A stretch of 64,000 nucleotides of DNA from Syncephalastrum monosporum B8922 (Eukaryota > Mucoromycota > Mucoromycetes > Mucorales > Syncephalastraceae). Below, piece after piece: positions 21,799-41,479 of the stretch. The notes under the pieces were generated by a model. The model had not been told where the DNA came from. It worked only from the letters and a program-made list of their open reading frames with translations, and ran no database searches. The stretch is taken from NCBI GenBank assembly GCA_000697355.1, contig JNEN01000859.1:62001-126000 (forward strand), in the 5' to 3' direction. How positions within the stretch are numbered: the stretch's first letter is position 1; every line of letters starts with the position of its first letter. The translations under genes and the position numbers were made by a program.

Positions 21799-24700
21799 TT
21801 AAACAAAACGCGGCAGCACCGAGAATGGTTGCAAAGGACACGTGTCATCGAGTTCGAGGGCGTAGAGGAAGCACTCCTTGGCACGCGCGAGAGCGCCGTG
21901 GTGCCGGTAGCAGTGGCCGAGGAGATACCACGCGCGCGCATGATGCCACCCATAGCCCTGCGTTGTGCGATCGAGGTAGGTCTCCGCCAGCTCCCACTCG
22001 CCTTGGTCGATGTGCAGCTGTGCGGCCGACACGAGTGTCTCGACGTGGTCCGGGTCGATCGCGAGCGCCTTGTTGAAAGCGTCCATGCCCGTCCTCAAGA
22101 GCTCGTCGCCGCCCTTGTGGACGCACACGACGCCGAGCTGGTGCCACACCGACGCATCGTTGACCTGGCCTACCAGCAGCTGCTGCTCGGCCTCCATCAC
22201 GGCCTTGATGGCCTCGTCGAGGCGGGCGGTCTTGATAAACGTCGCGGTCGACATGAGCCAGAGCTTGATCAGGAGCTGATGCCACGTCTCGCGGCAGTTG
22301 GCCACGAACGGGTTCTCCTTGAAGAGCGACACGGTCGGCGCAAACGGCTTCTTGTGGTGCATCGTCGTGCGGCTCGTGGGCGTCAGGAGGGACGCGAGCG
22401 AGCCCTCGGTGTTGGCGCTCGTCCGTCGATCGTTGCCCATCACGACGGGCGAAGACGTGCCGTTCATGGTCGCGCTGCTGCCGCTGCCTTGGCTGCCGCC
22501 GCCAATGCGCCGGGCAAAGCCAATGTCCATCAGCTGCAGGCTCTTGATGCGGAGCGACTTTTGGCTGTTGCGGCGCGGCAAGCGCTGCGAGGTGGCCGAG
22601 CGGCGGTCGCTGCGGGTCTCGTCGCTCGAGCTCGGCTTGAGCTTGCCCGGCGGCGGGTCGTCTGGCTGGAGTGGGGCGTCGGCCATGACCGAGAAGGTCG
22701 ACTTGGCCGAGTCGCTCGGCCGCCGGCTGCCGATGCTGTTGGACCGTCGGCGTTCCGAGAGTGAGCGCGACCGCGACCGCGACCGCGTGAGGGAGCTGCG
22801 GCGCCGAATCGACGACAGCGTCGAGGACGAACCCCCGTTCTCGAAATACTCTTCCTCGTCCGCCAGCGTGGAACTGCCCGCCGGCGTGGCGACGGCCATC
22901 TCATTGGCGTCCAGGCCAAGGTGCTGCGACAGCTTGGCGTAGATACCAAACAGGTCGGCATAGAGGTCCATCGTGGCCTCGGTGCCTTCGAGCTGCTCGA
23001 GGACCAGGAGCTGCGTCATGCGCATCGACAGGTACGACTGCGCCGTTTCAAAGTACTGCCGACGACTGGGCTCATTGTCGTCCCAAGTCACGTACGAGAT
23101 GGTCGCGTCCCGGTCCGAGGGAATGTCCGCGATATCGACCTGCTTCAATCCGGCCTCGATCGTCTGCAGCGCTTGCGGCACTTGCTGTAGGTGGTTGTTG
23201 GAGGAGTAGATCAGCGCGAGGAGGTGCCACGCCGGTAAAAAGTCTCGCTTGAGCTGGATGGCGCGCAGCACCGCGGTCGCAGCTGCGGCTGTATCGCGTG
23301 TCACGGCGAGCTGGACGGCGAGCTCGTAATGCGACTTCCACTGGTTGGGGCCGAGCTCAATGGCACGGCGCAGCGATGCAATCGATTTGCTGTGATGGCT
23401 GGACCGGTGATCTGGATCCGTGCCTGCAGGAAAAACCAGCATGCATTCGTATTTAATTCCCTTGACATTGCTTTCGCTGATTGGACTTACTTTGCTCAGC
23501 CCACAGGCCATACGCCGTGCCACGTGCGCGGAAGCAGGCTGCCAACAAAAGTGGATCTTCCTTCTCGGCAAGCTCCACCGCAAGATCCGCCAAAGCCGAG
23601 GCGGTCTTGCCGTCACCGAGCTCACGGCCGTGCAGTTCAACACCGGCCAACAGAGCATGCACGATATCCACCCAGCCTTCTTCGTCGAGCGCGAGTGCCT
23701 CGTCGCCTTGGGCGTCCAGCTCGTGGAGAATCGTGAACTTGCGCCGGATGCTGTTCGCGCGTGCCTCGGTCTCCTTTTGCTCCACCACATCGCTTTCCGC
23801 CACATGGTCCAGGTTGTTGACGCCGATCAAACCCATGTACGCCTTGAAGCAGTGCTTGGCCTCGTCGAAATGGCCGAGCCGGAGCAAGACAAACAGGAGG
23901 TGGCGGCTGATGCACGGGCTGTTGAACGTGGTTTCCTTGGCCTGGTACAGAAACTTGAGCGCATTGCGCACGTTGCTCCGGTCGCCCCAGCCAATCTCGG
24001 CGTGCGCGCGGTTCATCAGGTCGGCAAGCTCGACGACGTGACTGTTGAGGGCACGCGTGGTGAGCTGCGGTGTAATAAGTCGCAATAGCTGGCGGTAGGC
24101 GGTCATGACGACCGCGAGTTCCTCGATAGCGGCCTGTTCCTTGATCGACGTCGTATTCTCGGGCAAGACGTAGCTGCGGGTCTGGGTCGACCGAATGAGG
24201 TAGTGGGTATAGGCACGCAGGATCACCCACTGCTTGTGGCGCTGCCAGTGCGTGGCCCAAGGCGAGAGCGTCAATTGGACATAGGCGCGCATCATGGTCA
24301 GCGTGCGTCCGGTGTCGCTTCTACAGAAATAAGCTAATCTGTCAGAAAGGGGGCATCCAGAGCTAAAAAAAAATGCAGCTTGCCTTGCTCGGAGGTGGAG
24401 GAGGATGGCACGGTAAAGACACTCTTCGATCCAGAGCGCGAGCGTCTCGCATCGCTCGCCCGGATGCGTCTTGACGACCTGCCAGGCTGCTTCAAAGGCC
24501 TCGAGAGCAGACGAGATATCGTTCTGCATTTCAAAGCAGATACCTTAAAATTTTCACAGGGTCAATTTTTCATTTTTTTCACGTGCACCTCGTGTAGAGA
24601 GAGAGACAGCGACGCCTAATTTTCTCTATTTTTTTTTCTTCCTCTTTTTCCTTCCTACCTTTGATGGCGCGTGCCTGCACGAGCAATACCAGGCCATAGC

Positions 24701-25353
24701 CTGCACTCACGTCCTCGGCACGCAAGGCCAGGTTCTGCAGGGTCTCGAGGGCTTGTGGGTACCGCGCTGACTCGAAATAGACGCGGGCGAGGATGATTTT
24801 GGCAAACTAGTTCCAGTTGGGGCAGGGTTACACAAGGCACGGTCCTTCGCTCAACCCCACACACACGCACACACAACGCTTACCTGACTCTGCCAGTCGT
24901 CGGGTGTCTCAAGCGCGTCAGCTGACTTGTTGGAGATCACTTTGATCAAGCGTCGCTCGAGAGGCTGGCTGTGGACCTGGCTGAGACGGGGTGGCAATGA
25001 AATGTGATCGGGCGTGTCGTTCTGATAGGCCGTGTCCTCGCCCGGCCAGTAATACTGTTGCAGTGGTGAAGAGGGAGGTTGCTTTTCGTCGTCGGTCGAC
25101 GGTGTTTTCTGTTCATTGCGGCGCACCCGTTGCAGTTGCTGGACCAGATCGACCTCGACGCAGGCCGTGGTATCAAGCACTGTATTATGCATAAAAATCA
25201 ATGCATCCGCACAGGTTGTGCTGTCGTGAATCGTTTACCTGTCTCGCTCGGATGGTATTTCTTGTAGCGGCGGGCCAAGTCTGGAATAGCCGGCCAGTTG
25301 CCGTGGCACCGTGCCACGTCCAGATCAGCGGCGGTTTGGTGTGCTTTGTCCAT
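21799..25353 (-). CDS. YPP1: YPP1/TTC7 tetratricopeptide scaffold of the PI4-kinase Stt4 complex
   Basis: Bridges Efr3 and the phosphatidylinositol 4-kinase Stt4/PI4KA at plasma-membrane patches, supporting PI4P synthesis and endocytosis. My model has exons 25239-25353, 24884-25179, 24659-24806, 24384-24543, 23491-24320 and 21799-23423, giving 1057 residues. The N-terminal signature is DLDVARCHGNW plus ARRYKKYHP. The middle has helical TPR-like repeats (LYRAILLHLRA, RAYVQLTLSPW). The C-terminal TPR array contains LWLMSTATFIKTARLDEAIKAV-type helices and a last repeat HARAWYLLGHCYRHHG. It is longer than yeast Ypp1 and human TTC7 (about 820-860) because of a Ser/Arg-rich linker encoded around 22500-22860. 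The intron at 24321-24383 has GC-AG ends, is 63 nt and is stop-free, so both spliced and retained forms stay in frame. Confidence 0.9.
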
Positions 25354-26049
25354 AATTTAATAATACAAAATAAAACTCTATACAGCAAAGAAGGAACGGT
25401 TGGGATAGGTGGTGATTGTTGTCGTGTCGAATGTAAGTTGGCGTAGCGCGGCTTTATCAAAAGGACACTTTGCGCGTAATAGACAGACACAAATAGAATG
25501 GAAAGAGAAGCGAAGATGAAAAAGGAGAGGAATTCGCTGAAAGCGTATCAGAAATAAGAGAGAGAGAGAGAGAAAGGGAAAAAAGGCCAGGTGAAACGGA
25601 CTGGATTAGGCAAAGTATAGGGCGTCCGAAGGTGGACGGTACGACGACAACAGTTTCTATTTCATAACCAGACAGAGCGTGTCCACGTGCAATGAGTCAA
25701 GCCAATTCGTCCGCTTTCGGCTCGCCTTTTACGCTTCTTTATGCTTGCCACCATTCCTGTCAACTCCATCTTTGCGTCATTGTCATCCTTTCATGTCAAG
25801 GTACCACTCTGCCCTGGGTGCGTTGCTGCGCGCTGTCGTTTGTGTACCTTGGGCGGAGACAGGTACGACGCACCCGAATAAAGAAAAACACCCTATGCAC
25901 TTACGCGAAACCACCAACCCCATTCGACGACGCAGCCAATCCCATAGACAATCAGAAGAGAGATAAAGAGAGGAGAAGGAGAGGGAGTATTTCATTCATG
26001 CAAAAAGAGAGAGAGAAAAATAGTGATATTGGGGGGGAAACAAGGGCAT
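25354..26049. other. Spacer: YPP1 promoter and ARF1 3' flank
   Basis: No gene is supported. A GA repeat lies at 25557-25573. The 5' leader of YPP1 lies just right of 25353, and the ARF1 3' UTR lies left of 26050. Confidence 0.6.
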
Positions 26050-33887
<7,838 letters not shown>

Positions 33888-34756
33888 TGATACACTCTCT
33901 CTACATTGTAATACATCTTATCTATCACAATGGGGGGCGACATCGGTTTCAATTTAAGGCGTTGGTGCATTGGGGCTAGCAGAAATCTGATTGGTGCAGG
34001 AAAGGGTAAAGCAAGTGGGTGCTGCGCCGCTCCCGTCTCGCCTTGGGATTCTCAAACGCTTCGCTTGCGGATCTTTCCTTCTCTCATTGTCAAAAACTCC
34101 TTGGACTCTCTCTCTCTCTCTCTTTCTCTCTCTGTTTTCCTCTACATCACTTTTCCACTCTCTTCTACTTCAATCTGTAAGTAATGCCTTGTCTATCTTG
34201 AACGGCATTCTCCTCTGGCCACGTCCGTTGCTATGCCAAGTCATCGTTTGCCATTCCACACCTCCTATCATTGTTGTCGTTGTTGTCGTCGTTCCGTCCA
34301 TCTTTCCGTACTGCTATTGTGTTGATACCTACCTTTATCTTGCTCTCGTCAGCAGTGACCATTCTGTGGGAATGTTGTAGAGGGAGAAAGATAAAGGAAG
34401 AAGGATGCAAGCAATGGTGCCCATGGACTGCTGCAATGGTCGGAGGACTTAAACATCCAACCTACGATACGCCGTCAGCAACTGACGAGAGCATTGTCTT
34501 TCATTAATCGGCCACACAGACGCAGACGTACATACGCAGAAACGGAGTTGGGAGGCGGAAGGAAGCAGGGAAAAAGACCAGGCTGAGTGGTGTATGCGCG
34601 CGTCCGTGTGTCTGTGTGTGTCTGTGCAAACGACGACTTTCATTAGGGCTGCAGCCGACAGCCAGTTGGAATGGCCTCCTCACGTGATTGACTCTCCCAT
34701 TCTGACCACATATTCTCCTTCTCTTCAAGACGCCCGCCTATACACACCGCGATACG
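33888..34756. other. Spacer and promoter of the CHTOP-like gene
   Basis: Contains a CT microsatellite at 34106-34133, a GTTGTC-type short repeat near 34271-34292, and GT-rich sequence at 34604-34627. No ORF is supported. Confidence 0.55.
34106..34133 (+). repeat. CT microsatellite
   Basis: A CT run of about 13 units with one T insertion. Confidence 0.85.
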
Positions 34757-35355
34757 ATGGCACCTTTCCGCAGATCCAATATAAACAATAACGGCCGCGT
34801 TGTCAGCTTTGGTGGTGGAGGTCTGAATGAAAGGTAAGTTTTCTTCTCTTTTCTTACTTAGGCACCCTACTTATCCGAGTGAATAGATTCAGTCAACTGG
34901 ACAAAGGCGCAGGACGCAACCAGCCATCTGCAGCTGCAGGTACGAGTGGCAGCAGTGTCTTTAGCCGTTTGCAGAGCAACCCACAAGGCCGGCGGAACGC
35001 GCCCACCAGCATCCAGAGTCGACTGAGCCGGCCAGTGAATGTCGCCAAGAAACAAGCACCCGCATCACGCCAGAAGCGGGAATCTCTCTTGCCCAAGGGC
35101 GGACGTGCGTCGCGGGGTGTATCCAAGCCGACGGCCACGAAGTCAGCAGCAGGACCCGCACGCGCCCAAGGCAAGGGACGCGCTGCTAAGGGAGGTAAAG
35201 ATGCCAAGCAGAAGCCGAAGAAGGTGTCGGCCGACGACCTGGATAAGTCCTTGGATGCGTACATGATGAAGGACTCCAAGACGGCCCAGTCCAAGCTGGA
35301 CGCTGAACTCGATTCTTACATGGACGACAGCGATGATATTCTCAAGGAACTGTAG
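34757..35355 (+). CDS. CHTOP/FOP-like protein with C-terminal FoP duplication motif
   Basis: Model of two exons (34757-34833, 34887-35355) and 181 residues. The body is Arg/Gly/Lys/Ala-rich and disordered. The C-terminus carries two copies of the FoP-duplication motif: LDKSLDAYMMKD and LDAELDSYMDD. This element is known from CHTOP (chromatin target of PRMT1) and ALY/Yra1-type adaptors, where it contacts the TREX helicase UAP56/Sub2, so a role in mRNA export is inferred. No RRM is present, unlike Yra1/Mlo3, so the layout is closer to animal CHTOP. The N-terminal GGGGLNERF segment could be the other UAP56-binding end seen in TREX adaptors. Confidence 0.8.
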
Positions 35356-35627
35356 TCTTTTCTCCTTTCCTTTCTTTTTTCTTTTCTGTTCCTCTACCCC
35401 ACCGCGACCACTTTTTTCTGTCGCTTAACTTCCTATACACACACATGAAACACACATATCTATCTCCTAAACCACCACCAATGCATTAACACCCATGAAA
35501 CGAAGCTGTCAAAAAAGATTAACAAAGTTCTTTCTATATAATTGACGACAAGAAAAAAGCAGGTCGAAGGCATTGTACACTTAACGAATGAAAGCCACAA
35601 GGCGGAGAATATTTTGGACTCTTCATC
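35356..35627. other. Short spacer
   Basis: CT-rich 3' flank of the CHTOP-like gene followed by an A-rich leader. Nothing else seen. Confidence 0.5.
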
Positions 35628-37104
35628 ATGTCTGTTCCTTTCTTTGCTGAACATCTCGCCAACATTCAAGCCATCCGAGCTACACTATGTAGTACACCTG
35701 ACTATCCTGTGCCAGACAAGCTACGCATGGTCGGCCAGACCCTGATGCTGGGCCCGGTGTCTGTCGTTCCCTTTGAATCCGTCGGCATCCGAGTCCAGCC
35801 TACCGTGGTGGGTCTGACGCGCCATGACACATGTCTATGGGATTTCAAGCTGACCACGCGTCAAACCCTGCAAACACAAGGGGATCTCCCTGTGGTGTGG
35901 CCTGCCCGTGATTTAAAAGGCTCTAGGCAGATTGTCTGCCGCGCCTGCGAGCAGTTAGTTGCGGAAGCAGATTCTTTTCAGAGCAAGGACCTGCCGTCTG
36001 AGCACTGGTACGAACTCGTCGAGTGCTGGATCTGTCATGAGACCAAGCCGGAAGAGCATCGTGCGCGTATGCAGCCCATCGGTGCGCGTCAGGACATGAT
36101 CCTCGTCGGCACGACCTACGTCCTCTTGCATCCGGGCAATACCAAGCATCTGCAAGTGGACCAAGCACGTCTACACGATGTGAATGTAAGTTGTACTTTC
36201 TATTCAATAATAGACCCATATACGGATCTTTAAGAAGGCCCCTGTTGCGTAAGTCATGGCACAAGGGGCCGATACACGGATCCAAGAGTAAATCATAAAG
36301 GCCGCTTAACAGCATCTTTGCCAAAGTATGAAGGCATACGACGCTACTACCGCGGCTTACATTCCATTCTCATCCTGTAAGGGAAACATACTTACTTTAC
36401 TCCTTCATTAGTGGGATCAAGGCCTACTGACGCGGTGGCTCCCCATCCACTGCCAACAGTGCGGCGCAGACGTGGGAGAAGGCCAATACAAGCGAGATGA
36501 GCATGGTACGCCGACCCTGCTCGCTTCCAAGCTGTACAAGTATGCAGTGTCCATCGCGGAACAAGCCTCTCGCCCGACGTTTATGGATTTTCTGACCCAT
36601 GACCTGGTCAGTGCCGCGAAAGCCCATGCCACCTACCGTTTTCTGATCCAAGGGCGCAAAGACAATAAGACCTATACGCTGGTATGTCATCATGCTCTTT
36701 TAAAACGACATGTACTGATTCTCTTTCCAAGATATGGCTATTTAACTGGGACACGAATATCATTTACAATCATGGCTTTCAAGATGGCGGGAATGCGGTC
36801 TGCCACAAGCGAGGTAAGGACAGGAAAGCAAAAATATGAAGGGTCTTACAGAATATGGGCAGTCATGAAAGTCCTCTATGTGGATTGCACGGATGCGTCG
36901 CAAGCCGCGCTGGCAGAGCGTCACATGGCCATATGGTCAAAAGACAAGACGGCAGAACACTTGATATACCCGGACGCGTACTGCCGCCAATTGGTTGATG
37001 CCCTGAAAGCCTCAACGTCCTTGCTGCCCCCCCCCATGCGACGCATGACCAATCCCGCCATGCCTATGCTCGATCAGTTCTCTGTCGGCTATATTGAACG
37101 GTAA
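35628..37104 (+). CDS. UBE3D-like E3 ubiquitin ligase (HECT_2, E2-binding)
   Basis: Related to UBE3D/UBE2CBP, a HECT-like protein that binds E2 enzymes. The first exon (35628-36185) shows the family signature: CRACEQLV, a spaced LPSEHWYELVECWICH with paired Cys/His, and KPEE. The third part has IHCQQCG, another Cys pair, then FTIQG-like YRFLIQGRKDNKTYTL, WLFNWDTNIIY and VMKVLYVDC, ending LDQFSVGYIER. Introns at 36682-36731 and about 36823-36861 are clear. The junction between 36186 and 36421 is not settled. Either one 226-nt intron (acceptor at 36411) or two introns around a small exon (36313-36376) keep the frame; cDNA would decide. Confidence 0.82.
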
Positions 37105-37348
37105 CGTTATCAAAGGAGGGAAAATAGAAGTGTACATAGATTGCATAGACATGCTGCTGTATATATACGATCGCGCTTCCAGTGCAAGATTAAACCCGAG
37201 AAATTGATTGGGGGGTTTACCCGAAATTGACTGTAAGATGCGAACGGGTTTCAGTTGTTCTTCCCTTTTCCCTGGCACCCATGCGCATCCAATCCATGAA
37301 AGGATCACCCTGTTGGCATGCCTCTTTTTTCATCTCATACCCTTCCTC

Positions 37349-38167
37349 ATGGATTCCTTTGAACGGCTGCCGAGCGAGCTGCTGCATGCTCTCCTGCGCC
37401 AATACATTACCCAACGAGACGTCCTCGTCTTGATGACAACAAGCCGACGTGCTTATGATCTCTGCCGGCCTTACTTTTACTACGAGGTCTCACTGTCCAA
37501 CGAGCTCGAGCTCGGCCGGGTGGCCCCACATCTACACCTCACGCACCACCTCAACTTGCGTGGTTACGTCGGCACCGTTCCCAACAAATGCATCCAAGCC
37601 GTGAGCGCCCTACCGTGCCTCAAAACACTTGCGATTGGGAGCTCGGCCGTGCTGCCTCATACCGGCCTAAACACGCTGCTCAGCAAAACTCACGCGCTGC
37701 GCAGCCTCCTCCTGGTCGGTGGCCAGATTTCCTCCGAAACAATGCGTCTCCTCCTCCGCATGTCCAGCCTGGTCCGGGTGGCGCTCCCCAACACGACGTT
37801 CTTTGGCGAGTGCGGCGGATCCATGTTTGACTACCCGCCCTCGCTCATTCCCATTTTATCGCAGACGAACCATACTCTGCAGCGACTCGATGTGAGCGGC
37901 TGCGGCTGGGTGGATGACCACATCCTAGCCGCTTTGGGCCGCTTTTGGCAACTGCAAGACCTGGTCGTCAGCTGGTGCCCACGTATCCATCTCCAGAGTC
38001 TGCGAGTTTTCCTGACTTTGGCCCGCCACCTCGAGCACCTGGACGTCGGCCATGTCACTTGCGTCGACAGTCGTGCTCAAGCACTGATGCTCTGGCAGTC
38101 AGCGCTCCGTCCTCAGCACCTGACCTTCGTTTATACCGAAGGTGCTAAGACCTCCTGGTACGTCTAG
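37349..38167 (+). CDS. F-box protein with leucine-rich-repeat-like body
   Basis: An intronless 272-residue protein. Residues 4-45 form an F-box (RLPSELLHALLRQYITQRDVLVL, then TTSRRAYDLCRPYFYYEV), the Skp1-binding module of SCF ubiquitin ligases. The rest is LRR-like: repeated LxxLxLxG/S strands such as LKTLAIGSSA, LRSLLLVGG, LQRLDVSGCGWVDDHILAAL and LEHLDVGHV, typical of substrate-recruiting FBXL proteins. The target is unknown. The in-frame extension upstream to 37208 lacks an ATG, so the ATG at 37349 (MDSFERLPSELL) is chosen. It converges with the PDH E1 alpha gene, with 225 nt between stops. Confidence 0.85.
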   Translation: MDSFERLPSELLHALLRQYITQRDVLVLMTTSRRAYDLCRPYFYYEVSLSNELELGRVAPHLHLTHHLNLRGYVGTVPNKCIQAVSALPCLKTLAIGSSAVLPHTGLNTLLSKTHALRSLLLVGGQISSETMRLLLRMSSLVRVALPNTTFFGECGGSMFDYPPSLIPILSQTNHTLQRLDVSGCGWVDDHILAALGRFWQLQDLVVSWCPRIHLQSLRVFLTLARHLEHLDVGHVTCVDSRAQALMLWQSALRPQHLTFVYTEGAKTSWYV

Positions 38168-38392
38168 AAGTGGTATATCTATATATAGTTGCTTATTGCA
38201 TTATGATGCATACAGGATCAACCCGTCCTAGCCACCACAGAGTGAATTATCCCTCATCTGCGAATAGACTTCATACCCTGGATCCATGCAGGAAATGCCC
38301 ATTATCATCATCATGCAGCTTCTTGTTTGATGGCAAAAGATAGCATCCATTAAAGAATCAGATGAAAAAAAGCGAGTTTTATAACTGTGGAC

Positions 38393-39934
38393 TTAACGGT
38401 AGCGATGGCTCTCGGCTGGAATACGACCGCGCACATAATCAGGCTCAGTGCCCTCGGCATAAATCTCTGTATAAAACTCCTTCATCTCCGGCTCGGGCGA
38501 GGCTTCAGCCTCCTTGGCCGCCTTATCGACCACCTTGCGTGCTTCTTTATCAATTGCCTTGAGCTCGTCTTCGTCCGCCACCTTATTATCCAAGAGAACG
38601 TGCTTGAGTCTGCGCAAGAAGACGGGTCAGGATCATGTCACGTTTTAGGCCATCCATATGTTTTGTATTTTACCCTGTAATGGGATCGGCCGTCGACCGC
38701 ATCCGCTGAATCTCTTCGCGCGTACGGTAGGTCGTGCCAGGATCGGACATGGAATGGCCACCGTATCGGTAGGTGGTCATCTCCATCACCAGCGGGCCCT
38801 TGCCAGACGCGGCCCAGTTCTTGGCCCATTGGCAACCACGCAGCACAGCCAAAGCGTCCATGCCATCTACCTGAATACCAGGAATATAACCTGCACGCTT
38901 GTAGTATTCCGTCGATGCTGACGATCGCTTATCGGACGTGCCCATGCCGTACTTGTTGTTTTCACAGACAAAGACTACAGATATCGAAACAGGTCAGCAC
39001 CAAAACGTAACTTATATCATGGTATACGTGGGCTTACTTGCAGGAAGATCCCATAGCTTGGCCATATTGTAGGATTCAAAGACCTGACCTTGGTTGGCTG
39101 CGCCATCACCATATAGAACAAAGGTGGCGGCTGGAATCTCCAGATACTTCTGAGTAAAGGCAATACCCGTACCCAGCGGTACCTAAAAACATAGTGTAAG
39201 CATGTCGATGACAGAATAACAGACGCGAGTCATACCTGAGCACCGACGATGCCATTACCGCCATAGAAAGAGGGCGAGAACATGTGCATGGAGCCACCTT
39301 TACCTTTCGAAATGCCGTCTCGATGGCCCATAAGCTCGGCGAGGATACTCATCAGGGAGCCACCCCGCACGTAGGTAAAGCCGTGGCAGCGATAGGCGGT
39401 AATGATATTGTCGTGGTGATTGATGGCGGCCTCCATGCCAACTGATACAGCTTCCTATGTTCATCCTTTGCTTTAACAAAACATTGCGGCTGGAATTTTT
39501 CAATTTATACCTGGCCTGTGCACAAGTGACAGAAACCACGAATCTTCTTAGACTTGTACAGACCATCAGCAGCCATCTCAAGACGACGCATAGTGGTCAT
39601 TTTGGTGTACATGTCCATCAACTCTTCTTTGGTGATCTCTACGTTGAGGTCGGGTTTCTCTTCTGTCTCGTACATGTGAAATGCCGTGTCGGGCAGGGTA
39701 AGTGTGATCTTCTCCGAGTTGGAGCGGCCCGTGCTTGGCATCGCCCACTGCTGTGGCCTGGTCGTGGACAAGGCGCGCTATCATATGAAATAGTTATTGG
39801 TATCGTCTTTGTCGAATGTCGAAGAAAAGGAGCAAGGATAAAGAGGTCGTCAAAAAGGTCAAATACGGTACCGTGGCGAGCGATGATGAGCGAATGGTCG
39901 AAAGACGCGGAAGCAGATGACGCGTGGCGAGCAT
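38393..39934 (-). CDS. PDA1: Pyruvate dehydrogenase E1 component, alpha subunit, mitochondrial
   Basis: TPP-dependent decarboxylation of pyruvate in the mitochondrial matrix, with E1 beta. The first exon (39872-39934) encodes a 21-residue presequence start rich in Arg, Ser and Leu without acidic residues, and exon 2 resumes at 39777 with RALSTTRP. Conserved blocks: [49 protein letters not shown], the TPP/Mg motif [25 protein letters not shown], and the phosphorylation loop [12 protein letters not shown] with its regulatory serine. It ends in AESHRYR. Five or so short introns are visible at conserved breaks (after TGQ, GAQ, LPA and PIT). It looks intact. Confidence 0.96.
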
Positions 39935-41479
39935 GGCAGTCAGTCAAGCGGTCAAGTGGGAAAGAAGCACAGTGTGTTTTGCTTTTTCAGACGTGGCTCA
40001 TGCCCATTGTTCATATTATGCAAGATTGACGTCAATGTCCATATTTTCTTGCAACGAAGCCGTCTGAACTTCTCTACACCGGGTATGCGTTCCCATCATG
40101 CAAGATAACGAACGCCTGGCGACACAGAGAGAGGCACACAACTGAAACCTCACTCCCATCTGCTTTAGTCTCTATCCTCATCTGACAGTCAAGTGGGGTA
40201 GGTGTCTTGGCTTACTACCCTTCTTGTTCATCCTAAAAATCACTCGTACCGAGGCACAATGCATGTTTACGCCTCAAAAGAAGGAGTGGAGGTAACCAGA
40301 AAAGTGAGAATCAATAGCTGCTCTTTATTTCTGTCTTGCAACACACTGCAGACCTCTTGTATGCTCTTCAAACTTGATCGATCAACTAGTAACACTGTTG
40401 CGGCTTCTGCTTCTGCTTCTATGGTGTGTGTCTGTTTTTGTTGTTGGTACAGTAACTGGTCGTGGTAGCTGTTACCTTATCGCCGGTAGTTTCCTTTATG
40501 AGGCGTAGTTCTGTTGGTAAGAGGTAGTCAAAAGTCGTGTTGTGGTGCATACGGCCGAGAACGGGGAATGAGAAGAGAAGACAATGCAGCCTAACACACT
40601 TCTTTGTGACACCCGGTAATCAATGTTCTGTGTCACATCAACTGAGATTATACGATGAAACTCATAGGCATGGAACTTATAGTGTCAATACAGTTCTTAC
40701 CCTTATATGCAATCTACTTATAAGTACAAGTCTCTCCATTAAAGTTGCTCATAGTACCGATCGTCTCTTTCTTTTCTTTCTTTTCTAGAACCGACGGACT
40801 CCATAGTTCTCTAAAAGACTACGATTGAAAGATGTACCTTGACCATTCCTATACAAAATAAAAAAATAAAATAGAACGGGGAAACAATGAAGCAAAAGGC
40901 GGACATGACTATTCGTACCGGAGACAGTGAATAATGGGGTCAGCACGATCTGCTAGCCTCATAAAATGCAAATTGCGACTGCGAGTTGCTGGGTGGTACA
41001 TCCTGGAGCCGCAGTGTTCAGAAGGATGCGCTCATGGTATGCAGCCTGTCACTAAATATATGAAACGTCACCGTCAGGAAACCGGATAAAGATGTCAAAA
41101 CAAAGGTCCTCGACGCACGTCGAACTATACATAAGCGTTCGTCAAACACGTCGGAGGGGAACTCCTAATCAACGACACTTACAATAAAGCTAAGTATGTT
41201 CGCAGATGTTGCAGAATCCGGTTCCGCATATTCACCAATAAGGCGGCGCTTGCCATGCCAAACAATTTTTAACCTGCTCCAATTGATCAGTGAAGTTACA
41301 ACTTTTGCCCACGATAATCACTCACTCCAACACAATGACCCCAACGACCCCAACATGCCGGCAAGACGCTATCTTCCATCACCAATTTCTTACCGATTTT
41401 CCGACTCCTTGAGTTCATTGTCGAAAAATATTTAAAAGTCACGGGTTTTCTTGACTCGGTCTTCTTGTTCTTTAGTCTA
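39935..41479. other. Gene-free AT-rich spacer
   Basis: Right of the PDA1 start. No supported ORF on either strand and no clear repeats. Confidence 0.5.

Noticed and set aside
22298..22942. Long plus-strand ORF opposite YPP1
   Set aside because: It is the antisense shadow of the Ser/Arg-rich linker of YPP1.
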